A model generated the notes under the pieces. The model did not search any database and was not told where the DNA came from. It saw only the letters and a program-made list of their open reading frames with translations. The translations under genes and the position numbers were made by a program. Below are positions 8,904-19,465 of a DNA stretch of 64,000 nt, one piece after another; the first letter of the stretch is position 1, and the number at the start of each line of letters is the position of its first letter. This stretch comes from Achatina immaculata (lineage: Eukaryota; Mollusca; Gastropoda; Stylommatophora; Achatinidae), in contig CM019692.1 in the NCBI GenBank assembly GCA_009760885.1, forward strand, positions 49,877,430 to 49,941,429, written 5' to 3'.

Positions 8904-10255
8904 TACATTTATGAACACAAAGCTATATTCTAAAATTCTCTCAAATATGTGTTTTGCTTAAACGACTATCCTAAAGATCACAGTAAAGTTGGTTAGCATG
9001 TGTAGGTACAGAGGCACAGAGGAAAGGACCAGACATTTCTTATAACAAGGGAGACTTCCCTTTATTCTTCAAATGAATAATTGGACCTTTAAACTTGCGA
9101 TACTATAAGTTGGAGGCCATGACCCTCAAGAAAGTTAGTGGGCTGCGTGCGTTATTCAGAGTCTGACCTGAAACACAGTCTTTGGGGCCGTTTTGACCTG
9201 TATCCGGTCTTGACAGTCGGGACCAATGAAAGTTGTGCATTTTGTTAAATCTAAAAAACCTGATGAATGGCATGTCAGTTCGGCACTGCTACTATAAATA
9301 GAAACGAACAAGAAAACCATCCGCAGTTTAATCATTTACTTTTAACCAGTGGAAGATGGGCCATTAGGCTAGGGGCCCCGAGGAGCAGGGGGCCCTATAT
9401 CGTGGCCAAAATGCGAGTTTAAATTATTCCCTTAGGAATTCTATGAAAAGAGATGAATGGCATAGATCGGAGGGGGGCCCATTTTAAGTTTAGCACAGAG
9501 GACAAGATGGTGGTTAATATGCCATTGCTTCTAACATTCCAACAAATGTAGTTGTTCACAAAGTCTTATAGTCTTCATTCTGGTTTGATTTTTCTTCTGC
9601 ATAAATTAAGGGCTTTTATCCCATTGCTGTATCTCAAAGGTTCTCAGCACGGAAGCAGGTGGAGCCCTGTGAAATAATGTCAGTTTTAATAGGAATTGTT
9701 CTTTCTAAGGGAGGAACTGGGGAGAAATGTGTGATGGTGAAAATACATTCTGGATGATGATTTGATGTATAGGGGAGGACATGGGGGCAGCCAGATTTGA
9801 AAGGGGAAGATGGGAACTTGGAATGTTTAGAACCACTGATTCATCCAGTCTTCGTTAGGAGAAACCGATCAGCACTCTCCAGACTGCGAAGTTTTACTAA
9901 GAAGAAGATTGGGACACATGAAAAGTTTCACTCTCAGTTACAGCGCCACCACATCAGCAACGAAACAATATTTTGCTGGTTCTTGTAATAATTTTGAGAA
10001 GGATAGTTGCACGGCAGCAGAAAACAGGCTGTTCTAGTGTCTTTCCTAGCGGTAAGCAAAGTAAACAGCAGCAATATTAGTGTATGTTGTAACTAGTGCC
10101 CGATTTATGTCAAGCTACAACTTAAGGCCTCACACACTTTCTGGTGTAACTTTTTAACAAGGGGAGCTCCAGGGTTTATTAAGTTTAGGGCCAAAGCACT
10201 CGTTTAGGACCTCGTCAAGCCTAATTCCAGGACTGGTAGTAATGTCTTTAGAAGT
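8904..10255. other. No recognised feature
   Basis: Includes a short G/C-rich palindromic stretch (aggggccccgaggagc at about 9370) and a 63-codon frame at 9797-9988 without motifs. No repeat partner noticed. Confidence 0.4.
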
Positions 10256-10616
10256 GTGAGGACTTATTGTGCCATGCTGGCGTTAGGGTTGCTGAACCAA
10301 ACTGACATGCTAGCGTCAGGGCAGACGAGCCATAGTCGATCAAGACCCTGCCCCACGTTTCCGTTGGTGCCCACAGTGAGAGGCCTAGCCTCCCCGACGG
10401 CCCCGGGATCGCCAAAGTCCTCATGGTGGTGGAGTCTGCCAAAGAAGTATTGCACATCCCTTGTTTTTTTTTTTATCACCACTTAAGGATTAAAAAAAGA
10501 AAGACTCCGTAACCCATTCTCAAGCCAACACGATGCTGTGCCTAAAAATCTCCACAGCATCGGCTGCAAAGAACATCAACTCACAGTTCCAAGGGAGATT
10601 GGAGGAGAAGAAGTTA
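10256..10616 (+). repeat. Interspersed repeat X, copy 2
   Basis: Nearly the full family X: ctgacatgctagcgtcaggg, the catagtcgatcaagaccctg block, gtcctcatggtggtgg, an inserted T11 run, the aacacgatgctgtgcc block and cagcatcggctgcaaagaac, ending in gaggagaagaag. The minus-strand frame through it contains SLADSTTM(R/G)T, seen also in the copy at 22.0 kb, so the two copies share a reading frame over a short stretch. That is weak evidence of a former coding role on that strand. Confidence 0.75.
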
Positions 10617-10756
10617 ACAACTAAAGCGCTTTAAAAAATATAACAAGACTAACTTAACAACAACAACAACAAAACTAACCATACATTTGGGAATCCGTGG
10701 TAGTCTGTAGCTTATAGAAAGGGTTAAATTTCTCTACGTCCAAAGTTAATTATATC

Positions 10757-10978
10757 TTCACCAGAGAAACATTGTATGATGTACAAACACAGCTTCTCCA
10801 GAGAAATGCTGTATTATGTACAAACATAGCTTCACCAGAGAAACGCTGTATGATGTACAAACACAGCTTCTCCAGAGAAATGCTGTATGATGTACAAACA
10901 CAGCTTCTCCAGAGAAATGCTGTATGATGTACAAACATACCTTCACAAGAGAAACGCTGTATGATGTACAAACATGCA
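10757..10978. repeat. 37-bp tandem repeat, six copies
   Basis: The unit is ttctccagagaaatgctgta plus tgatgtacaaacacagc. Copies alternate between ttcacc..aaac and ttctcc..aaat variants, so the array may have grown as a dimer. Two overlapping minus-strand frames (73 and 79 codons) are products of the repeat. Confidence 0.93.
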
Positions 10979-11959
10979 AAATTGAAAGAAAACGCAAAGT
11001 GGTTGCACTAAAAGGAACCCAACCGTCTGCACCCCAACAGCTGCGCTAGAAATAGTGTTCAGGCTCTGAAATGGTATCCCCTGAACCAGTCCCAATCATT
11101 TTCATCTCATTTACACCTCATTCTCGTCACACAAAAAAATCCATCATCTATCAGCTAACGACATAACTTGAAATATCTTTTTTTTTTTTTTTCCCCCAGC
11201 ATACAAATTTCTGATATTGTTATTAACGCTATGAGTCTCTGAAAGATGCTTAAAACGTTTTCATATGTTATATTTTAACACATATTTTAACGCGAATCAT
11301 GATAGAAGTGATACCATGAGGATTGGATTTATCAGTCTTATCACTGCTGCTCGATTTCTACTTTCCTTCTCACGTGTTATCGCAGTTGTTATCGGTTAGC
11401 GTCCAAAATTATATTAATTTTAACCACAGCATTAGCCGTTTCGTTGTTATAACTGCAGCAGCCACATCCACACTGTCATTAAACCAAAACTTATCAACAC
11501 GTTCATATCTTTTCTTATTAGCATTTTTTGTCTTCAATGCCGTCTGTATTGTAAATCTCAATTTGCTCATTAATGTCTCTTGTGAACACCACAGCGACCT
11601 TCTATTCCAGTTCCACGTAACAAAAAAAAAATTGTCAAGAAAAAATAAACATAGAAATGAAAACCAAAACATATCAGACATCACGATGTTTAATGTCATC
11701 GGGATATTCCCTGCTATCGTAAATTACCCAGCACGTACAGATTTCAAGATGGTGTTTTGGAATGTGCAGCTCTAGAGACCCAGTTTTCCTTTCTCTATCA
11801 CTTAAAGAAAAACTAAACCAAGGAATTAACTTCCGTACGGGAAGTTAGATGCGTGTTAGGATATAACCTGATACAGCAGTAGGTTTTTTTTCCTCCAACA
11901 AGAATATGTAACTGCCATGTTACGTGTTCAGAAGTAAAAGTAATGTTCTCGCTTAAATT
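10979..11959. other. No recognised feature
   Basis: A 150-codon plus frame at 11323-11775 (MDLSVLSLLLDFYFPS…) is rich in Leu, Ser, Phe and Asn, has no domain I recognise, and is overlapped by a 96-codon frame on the other strand. It is probably chance in AT-rich DNA; a lineage-specific small protein cannot be excluded. Confidence 0.35.
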
Positions 11960-12215
11960 TGATGTTGTATGCAGGAAACTCTCTACTGTAGAGAGCGGAA
12001 CAACAACTCCTTCACATCATCAGAGGAAGTACCCCCTCCCCAATTAAACTCCTGACACTCTAAGGGGGTTGGGCCCCTCTGGGTCATGACTCCTTGTGAG
12101 TTGTTGCTTTTTTTTTTTTTTGTCCAGGGACTGAACCCATGATCTTCCAGTTGGCACTGCACTTTGAAGTGCGTCTTTAGCGATTTAGCTACGGAGGACT
12201 GGTATTGGTTGTGAC
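11960..12215 (-). mobile_element. tRNA-derived SINE, family S3 (copy a)
   Basis: The minus strand has an A-box-like tagctaaatcgcta (12179-12192), a B-box-like tgggttcagtccc (12127-12139), an A15 stretch, and a body containing cctgacactc on the complementary strand. The body resembles the copy at 62330-62530. Outward of the body, cagaggaagta and ctctctactgtagagag also resemble 61990-62050, so the family may be longer than the head plus body given here. Confidence 0.65.
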
Positions 12216-12825
12216 AAACGAAATTATTTATGTTTTAAATGCTTGTTTCGCATACTCCACAGCCAGCATGAAGCCTATTCCGTTGTTTCTGAAAGGCATT
12301 TCATTGCCCTTGCTCTTGCTTGTCCCTTTATGCCCAGTTGCTTACATAGGTCGTATGCTGATGTTGCTACAAATCCTCTTGCTCCCACTTCTACAGCTAT
12401 AACTTTTGCCCTGACTCCTGCCCCCTTGCCTTAGTTGCTTGACCAGGTCATTGTACTTCTCACATTTGAAGAGATGCTGCTACTCTATTCTTGTTTCGTA
12501 CGGAACCGTAAGCTCGATCGTTATTAGTTCCTGTTTTTCGATGGAGCACACTACAATTTCCGGTCGCATTCCTGTGTTCTTGTTGACTACATGTCTGCAT
12601 GAATCATAAAACTTACACGCTATTTTAGGCTGTTCTTACGGCACTGAATTCAGTTAAATGTTTATTCCGAACAATACTCAAACTGCTCTTTGGTAGTTAG
12701 TCATTTTTACATGTATGTGCTTCTGTACTGAGTGCACAGATAAGAGTGAAACGTAAATGGTGTATTTTATTTTATTTTTATTTTATGTTTCTCATCTTTT
12801 CAATGATAACTATGTTTGTTTTACG
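12216..12825. other. No recognised feature
   Basis: A pyrimidine-rich stretch with two overlapping 63-65-codon frames lacking motifs, then T-rich sequence (ttttattttatttttatttt near 12767). Confidence 0.35.
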
Positions 12826-13150
12826 TCATCATCATCATCATCATCGTCGTTGTCGTCATCATCATCATCATTATCATCATCATCGCCTTTCACTCCCTTG
12901 AGAGCATAGGCCACGGATAAAGGCTCTCCAGTCACCCCTGTTCTTGGAATTATTCTCTGCTTCCTTCCATGAGCATCCCTTGTCTCTGAGCACTGTCATA
13001 ATTTCTCTTCTCCAAGTAAGTCTAGGTCTTCCTCGTTTTCTATTTCCTTGAAGATTCCATGTCAGTGCCCGCCTTGCTATGCTGATGTCGGGTTTCCTCA
13101 GAGTGTGGCCAATCCACCTCCATTTCCTAGACATGATTTGTTTTAAAAAA
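12826..13150 (-). mobile_element. RTE-BovB-like LINE C-terminal tail with (TGA)n tail, family C
   Basis: The minus frame contains KWRWIGHTLRKPD, ARRALTWNLQGNRKRGRPRL, TWRREIMTVLRDKG, then DWRAFIRGLCS. The order W-I-G-H-x-L-R, A-L-x-W-N-x-Q-G-x-R-x-R-G-R-P-R, T-W-R-R, W-R-x..G-L-C is the recognised C-terminus of RTE/BovB-class ORF2 proteins. It ends in a (TGA)n/(CGA)n microsatellite (plus-strand 12826-12893), typical of RTE 3' tails. About 91 codons survive uninterrupted; the RT core is missing. Confidence 0.85.
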
Positions 13151-13794
13151 ATCATTAGCTGAAATTAATTTCCCAAGAAAAAATGATGATAAATCTGTCA
13201 TCTTCTGAGGCACGTTTCACAAATTTCCGACACTAATATCTTTCCTGATATCTTCCCCTGATATCTTCCATTGCTATCCTGATAGTATCTTCAACTTTTT
13301 TGTTTCATGTCATTTCAGTAACATAGCCCACTCCTTTTCATCCGTTTGGTCTTAGTATTTCCAAATTATCAACTCTCAGTTATAAATATAAAACGGCTTA
13401 ATACTCATTTGATCCACAAATGTGGCTATTGAAAAAGAAGGTTAGGTCAAATATTTGATATTGTTTTTTTTATATACGGGTATTATGTAGTTGCTTACAT
13501 CATGTGTCATAGCCCTTCTAATTTCCAAATTCCTTACAAGTATCATCGCACACACCAGCTCTCCTTAGAAACGTCAATTTTCTGTTCCTGGAAATTGCAA
13601 TGTTTAATTTCTCAGTGAATATTCAGAATACTTTGGAAATCATTGAATTCCTTTTTGCTACGTAATTCAGAAATATCGGTGACATAACTCAGGAAAGTAA
13701 AAAACTGAAAACATAATAAAAAGCTCATCTACTAATGAAAATTTCAACTAAAGGAATTAAAAAAGTAAAATTCTCGTTTCAATGCCACTAAGGA
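13151..13794. other. No recognised feature
   Basis: AT-rich sequence with a short local duplication (ctgatatcttcc, 13247 region). No coding signal or repeat partner seen. Confidence 0.4.
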
Positions 13795-13945
13795 TAATGG
13801 GCTACGGTGTTAGGCCCGTATTAATAAGACCTTCCGCACATGAAAGTGGGTCGTGGTCAGTATTACTCTGGGACGCATTTACTTTCCCAGATTTCTCTGG
13901 TACCCGTTTTTAGAAGCTGGGTGGACCCCGGTGCCTTTTTTTTGG
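13795..13945 (-). mobile_element. SINE family S1, headless fragment (copy d)
   Basis: The minus strand contains the S1 core (acccagctt…acgggtaccagag…tctggga, about 13883-13922) and a following part ending in cgggcctaacac that matches the copy at 57.1 kb more closely than those at 8.7 and 34.2 kb. The tRNA head is missing. Confidence 0.7.
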
Positions 13946-13984
13946 TGTGGTGATACTATTATTTATACAGCATTATTTATACGT

Positions 13985-15046
13985 TGATTGTATACAGCAT
14001 CAGAAACACTTTAGGAAATAATGGAAAAATGGGACTTCCAACACATTTGATACAATTAATATCACTGCTGCATCTAGACCAACAGGCAGCAGTAAGAATA
14101 AATTGTGAAACAACAACTTGGTTTGACACAAAACAAGGGGTCTGTCAGGGGTGCATATTGTCGCCTTATTTATTTAACTTGTATACTGAAAATATAATGA
14201 GGAATGTTAGAGAAGATGTAGACAAAGAATATTATAAATGCCATAACAGTTGGAGGTTATGAAATACCAGAGATTAGACATGTTGATGACATAGTATTAC
14301 TGTCCACAACACAAAAAGGAGTGGAAAAAACTAATTATGTCAGTCCGTATGAACAGTGAAGAGCAAAACGTTTATCTTAATGCAAAGAAAACTAAATTGA
14401 TGACAACTAACAAAACAAATAAGGCAGCTGAAATATATATCAATGAGGAAAAATTGGAAGAGATGGAGAGTTTTGAATATCTTGGATCATTACTAACTAC
14501 TAATGGAGATATAATGACGGATACTAAAGGGAGAACATCTATCGCTCCTCAGAAAATAAAACAACTAAAGAACTTGTGGAGAGGAACAGACATAACTACA
14601 AAATTAGATTTTTAAGGGCATGCATCTTTCCCATAGCAATATATGCCTGTGAGACCTGGACACTTAACAAAACAGCTGAGAAACACACAAATGCCTTTGA
14701 ATGTAAATACTACAAAAGAGTCCTTCAAATAGCATGGACACAAAAAGAACAAATATATCTATACTACAAGAACTTAATATTGAAGAAGGCTGGCTAGTAA
14801 AGAGGATTAAAGAGAGAAAACTTAAATATTTTGGACACATTAAACGTCATGATAATTTAGAGAAGACCATCTATGAAGGGTACATAATGGGAAAAAGAAA
14901 GAGAGGAAGACTAAGGCGAAGATGGCTGCAAGACATCGTTGATGATCTGCGAATGAACGCATGAGCAGCAGGCCATCTTGCTCACAACCGAGAGGCCTAC
15001 ATGAGGGCTGTTAGGGAGGCAAAGTTCACCAAGGGACATGCAAAAT
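13985..15046 (+). mobile_element. LINE family A, longest sense fragment: RT palm/thumb and C-terminal tail (A2)
   Basis: Across three frames it encodes, in order: NNGKMGLPTHLIQLI (RT fingers/palm), TKQGVCQGCILSPYLFNLYT (the QG-SP-LFN block), then after a frameshift RHVDDIVLL in the catalytic position (YADD has become HVDD), NAKKTKLM, MESFEYLGSLL, a stop, ACIFPIAIYACETWTLNKTA, then a second frameshift and the tail with KLKYFGHIKRHDN, KRGRLRRRWLQDIVDDL and HLAHNREAY. At least two frameshifts, two stops and a lost catalytic Tyr make it inactive. It starts in the middle of the RT, so it is 5'-truncated; no TSD was found. The element ends just before a SINE. Confidence 0.88.
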
Positions 15047-15142
15047 GGCAGAAAAAAAGGTGTCCACTGCTGGGACTGGAACTCGGCGAGACCAGATTTG
15101 TAAACCGAACGACTAACTGCTCAGCCAACCAGGCGGGCAATT
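15047..15142 (-). mobile_element. tRNA-derived SINE head (S2)
   Basis: The minus strand has an A-box-like tggctgagcagtta (15114-15127) and a B-box-like gagttccagtccc (15072-15084), spaced as in a tRNA, then gcagtggacacc and a T6 stretch. It abuts the 3' end of the family A copy. There is no recognisable anticodon arm or acceptor pairing, so it is a SINE, not a tRNA gene. The inverse relation (SINE mobilised with LINE A) is possible but the SINE lacks the A-type tail. Confidence 0.6.
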
Positions 15143-16150
15143 AAAGGAATTAGAGAATGTAATGTGAGTAAAAAAAATGCGTTAAAAGTCTGAGAGTAAT
15201 AGCAAATTCCTGAGAAACATTTTCCACGCTGGGAATTACAGTCTATTACAGTTTTTTAAAAAGCCTGAATGTGGGAAATATGTGGTTCAGGAACAGTCGT
15301 TAGTAACCCAGCAATCGAAAGTACTAGCTTAAAACGAGGAGTGTTAAAACTGGAAACATTCTAACCAAAAAGAAAAAAAATTGAATGGTTTGTTATATAA
15401 ACATAGGCAATGAATGTTTCCCTATATAAAAAAAAAAACAAGCACAAAAAAGTTTAAACTGATTTCGGAATTTGTGAGTTTATTTTTGTTTTTAACGTAC
15501 AAGTCGGAAGACAGTAAGACAGCAGTGAACAGGACTGGAAATCTACTTTGTTCACGCCTGACTCGTGAATCATGACACAAGACGATTTCATCTGACACAC
15601 ACTGCAGGATCACCCATTAAGACATCTAAAACATCTTTTCACAGACAGAGGATGGAAATATCTTTCATGAACTGTAAAAATGGGTATATTAGGTGACTTT
15701 CAAACAAAAACAGATAACAAAACCAACCAATTTTTCAACAACAACATTAAAAAAAAAAACGTTATTCATCGCATCACAAAAAACGGAGTCATGGAAAGGC
15801 ACTTGAGTATCAACATTTTTCACTCGTTAACTTTCAATTTATATGCAAAACTAATCCACAAAACCCATTTCCGTATTAATTTTTAAAAGTCATTTGACAT
15901 TCCCCGAGCAGGCCATACTTTACCTTATTTGTGCAAGTATTTCACCGTCCCAACACGCAGCTGAGAAATCTTGAAATAATTCTACCTGAAATATTAATGC
16001 ACTGAACGCACTATCAGGGCACATAGAATTTAACCTTCCATTTGAGATACATCTGCACCGGATGAATTAATCATGATTTACAAATTACAAATCTAAAAAA
16101 TAACAATATTATATATAATAAATGGAGAAAATTGGATTATTTTTCATTAG
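15143..16150. other. No recognised feature
   Basis: AT-rich unique-looking sequence with short frames (63 and 68 codons) that have no motif. No repeat partner seen. Confidence 0.4.
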
Positions 16151-16252
16151 CATTCCTTAAAGTACAAACTTAAAGGTACAAATAAGAGATTTATCCTGGT
16201 CTAAGAAATAACAACTCCTCTTTGTATTTTTAAGTTTGTACTTTAAGGAATG
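16151..16252. repeat. 32-bp inverted repeat with 38-bp loop
   Basis: Arms at 16151-16182 (cattccttaaagtacaaact…) and 16221-16252 are reverse complements with 2 mismatches in 32 positions. The loop is 38 bp. A tract this palindromic is unlikely by chance even in AT-rich DNA; it could be a small foldback (MITE-like) element or a transcript hairpin. No TSD was found. Confidence 0.8.
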
Positions 16253-16300
16253 TTAATTTAAAGAATAATAAAAACAGATTATCCTTGTTACTTCTTAGAC

Positions 16301-16716
16301 ATATATGCTTGTGAGACCTTAACACTTAACAAAACAGCTGAGAAACACACAAATGCCTTTGAATGTGAAAGCTACAGAAGATTTCTTCATATATCATGGA
16401 CACAAAAAAATAACAAATATTTCCATACTACAAGAGCTTAATATTGAAGAAGGTTGGCTAATAATGAAGATTAAGCAGAGAAAACTTAAATATTGTGAAC
16501 ACATTAAACGTCACGATAACTTATAGAAGACCATCTATGAAGGATACATAATGGGAAAAAGAGAGAGAGAGGAAGACCAAAGCGAAGATGACTACAAGAC
16601 ATCGTTGATGATCTGCAAATTGACGCATCAGCAGCAGGCCATCTTGCTTACAACTGAGAGGCCGACAGGACAACTGTTATGGAGGCAACGTTCCTCAGTG
16701 GACAAATAAATGACTA
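16301..16716 (+). mobile_element. LINE family A, 5'-truncated copy with 11-bp TSD (A3)
   Basis: The direct repeat acttcttagac at 16290-16300 and 16717-16727 bounds the copy. Inside, the translation follows the family A tail: YACETLTLNKTAEKHTNAFE, then EEGWLIMKIKQRKLKY and GHLAYN. There are frame losses near 16400, 16527 and 16565, so the copy is older than A1. The tail has lost its clear TGAA repeats (aaataaatga). Confidence 0.9.
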
Positions 16717-16984
16717 ACTTCTTAGACCTCCTTCTGTGTTTTCTCACATTACTAGTCCAGTTTTAGAAGTGAACTTTACTGAGGTCTTAGATTTATCACA
16801 TTTTTCTTGAAGAGTAATTTGTTAGCCACAGCTCAGACCTGACTATAAGCTTTTATTAGCTCATAAATTTCTTGATCTCATAAATTACTACACCGCATAA
16901 ACTACTTCCGGTGTGACATGAAAGATGGTGCTATCTAGAGGCGACTCTAGATGGGAAAAAAAGAACTCGTTATGGAAACTCGCA

Positions 16985-19107
16985 AAGAAAAACCAACCGA
17001 GCATCATGGATGCCAACTCCAAAGAGCTCATTCGTCGGCCCCAAACGTGTGACAAAGATTGGATTCTGGAATGTAAGAACTATGGCTGCACCAATAAAAA
17101 CTACTCAGGTCATCAGAGAAATGAAGAGATACCACCTAGACGTCAGTGAAATGCGATGGCCAGAAGCAGGTAAAAGATCGGCGGAAAACAGCAAGTTAAT
17201 AATACATTCAGGCAGAGACGACGGGAAACATCAAGAGAGGGTAGGTATAATTATGTCAAATGTAGCAGCAAAGAGCCTTATAGAATGGGAACTAGTGAAC
17301 AGTCGTATAATAAGAGCACGATATAACCTAAGAGACGGAAGAATGACAATAATACAGTGTTATGCACCCACGGACGAGGCAGATGATGATGTGAAAGACG
17401 ATTTCTATCAATAATTATAACAAATCATTAACAAAGTCCCTAAACACGACACCCTAATTGCTATAGGGGACTTCAACGCTAAGGTAGGGAAAGATAACAC
17501 CGACTTGAAAAAGTAATGGGGAAAGAAGGAATTGACACGGTAAATCAGAACGGAGAAAGATTAATTGAAATATGTCAAACAGAGGGCACGGTCATTGGAG
17601 GCACAATATTTCCACACAAAGAGATACATAAAACAACTTAGATATCTCCAGATGATAGAACTAGAAACCAGATAGATAGTTTTTGTATTAGAAAGTAATA
17701 CAGAATATCTCTGATAGATGTAAGGGCATATTTGGAGGGGGGGGGCAGATGTTAACAGTGATCACAATCTGTGTATAGGGAAAATAAAACTAAAACTGAA
17801 AAGCCAACACAAAAAATCAGTACACAAAAGATAAACAGCCACATCATACAAGAAGAGAATTCATTCATTCATTCATTCATTTGCATGTCCCTTGCGGAAC
17901 TTTGCCTCCCAAACAGCACTCCTGTAGGCCTCTCGGTTGTGAGCAAGATGGCCTGCTGCTGCTGCGTCCATTTGCAGATCGTCAACGATTTCTTGCAGCC
18001 ATCTTCGTTTTGGTCTTTCTAAAACAGCAATCAAGAAGAGACTACTAACAATAATTTAAATCAGGAACTTGCCAACCATCCCACAACACTCAGTGAAGTA
18101 GATGAGACGGATATAGAAGAATTATAGAGTTCTTACAGTACAGCCATAATCACAGCAGCAAAAGCAAACGCTGGACTGAAAAAAAAGCATGGATATCAGA
18201 AAACGCATTGAAGTACATACATGAAAGACGAGCAGCCGAATTAGACATGTTGAATGTAAAGACAGATCTTGGAAAAGATCTGGCGAAAGCAAAATACGAA
18301 GAAATGGACAAGAAAGTAAGAAGTTCAGCTAGAATGGATAAAAGAGAATACATAGACAATATGGCGAAAGAGGCAGAAAAAGCAGCAAAAACAGGAGACA
18401 GCAAAACTTTATATAACATACAAAAAGAGGCTAATAGGTACTATTACATATAAAGAAAGACCAATCCTTAGCAAAAATGGAACACTATTAACATCAAGTA
18501 AAGGCCAATAGCAAAGATGGGCTGAGGACTTCCAAGAAATACTCAGTTGACCACACCCAAAAGAATTGATAAACCTTGAAACCGACTTACCAGCCCCACA
18601 ACTAAATGTCAACCTAGATGAAATTACATTGCATGAAACTGAAACAGCAGTGAATTTAATGGCTAACAACAAAGCTGCAGGAGAAGATGAAATAACACCC
18701 GAAATGTTAAAAGGTATCAATAGTGACAACATGAGACAACTACAGAGAATGTTTAACAAGATTTGGAAAGAAGAAAAGGTATCTTCTAAATGGAAAAAAG
18801 GAATCATTGTTAAAATACCCAAAAAAAAAAAGGCAACCTTAGTGACTGTAACAATTGGAGAGGAGTAACTTTAATATCAGTTGTGTCAAAAGTATTTGCA
18901 AGGTCATTTTGAATAGACTTAAAGATACAGTGAGTACCGCAATGAGAGAAGAACAAGCAGGATTTCGAAAAGGAAGAAGCTGTCTCGTTCAGATCTTTAC
19001 TTTAAGAATAATACTTGAAGAACATATTGAAAAGCAGAAACCATTAATATTGAACCTCACAGACTTTAAAACGTCATTTGATAGCATACACAGAGATTCA
19101 TTGTGAG
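16985..19107 (+). mobile_element. LINE family B, endonuclease and N-terminal RT portion (B2)
   Basis: The most complete retroelement here. An APE-type endonuclease is readable: KIGFWNVRTMAAPIKTTQ, LDVSEMRWPEAGK, YAPTDEAD, the catalytic IAIGDFNAKVG and SDHNL (mutated nearby). This pattern resembles RTE-clade endonucleases, which are often misannotated as craniofacial development protein 2. A linker with coiled-coil-like charge follows (18208-18453), then RT blocks: NNKAAGEDEITPEML, WKEEKVSSKWKKGIIVKIPK, NWRGVTLISV, EEQAGFRKGRSC and FKTSFDSIHRDSL. It stops after RT block 3 and several stops/frameshifts are present (for example after DFYQ at 17415 and at 17515). A nested family A insertion lies at 17859-18031. 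Its 3' end may be the piece at 19345-19465. Confidence 0.88.
17859..18031 (-). mobile_element. LINE family A copy nested in family B (A4)
   Basis: The minus strand encodes the last ~45 codons of the family A ORF with its stop (…RKGHANE) and an (ATGA)5 tail on the left. It interrupts the EN-RT linker of family B. The repeat caagaagaga occurs at 17849-17858 and 18032-18041, a candidate 10-bp TSD, although the last ~11 bases at the 5' end (aaaacagcaat) are not recognisably family A and may be filler. Confidence 0.85.
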
Positions 19108-19344
19108 GAATTTTTAGTAAATGTAGTACTTGTGTTTTGTTTTATTTCTGTCCACAAAAGGTACCAATCTTCCGTACCTTAACTATAGCACTGGAGCATT
19201 CAAGGAAAATGCCACCTAGCGGAGCTAGTCACGTGATCCAATATGACCTCACGCCATCTTCTAGGGAACAATACTTCCTGTGACACTGAACGGAACCAAC
19301 GGAAGGATATATGTCACTGTTTCTCACCTGATTAAAAACCTATG
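19108..19344. other. Unassigned insert between two family B pieces
   Basis: Roughly 240 bp that match neither the RT nor the C-terminal part of family B. It may be an insertion replacing the RT core, or sequence between two independent family B fragments. It holds no ORF and no repeat partner was seen. Confidence 0.4.
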
Positions 19345-19465
19345 GCTTAATAGGCATAAACTCCCTTGATGAGGTTGAAAAGCTCGCCGAAAACAGGAAA
19401 AATTGACCAACTACCTTGCGATCCCTGTGTGACGTTTAACGGCACAGGAAGGATATAAGATAAAC
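19345..19465 (+). mobile_element. LINE family B 3' end
   Basis: Reads LIGINSLDEVEKLAENRKN-stop-PTTLRSLCDV-stop, then the conserved short 3' UTR cggcacaggaaggatataag. It has one internal stop. It could be the 3' end of B2 after an internal deletion/replacement, or a separate insertion in the same orientation. Confidence 0.8.

Noticed and set aside
11323..11775. 150-codon plus frame as a gene
   Set aside because: Low-complexity composition, an overlapping opposite frame, no domain and no splice or promoter context.
17010..17414. Host craniofacial development protein 2-like gene
   Set aside because: Such annotations are usually LINE endonucleases; here it is followed in order by RT blocks and interrupted by stops.
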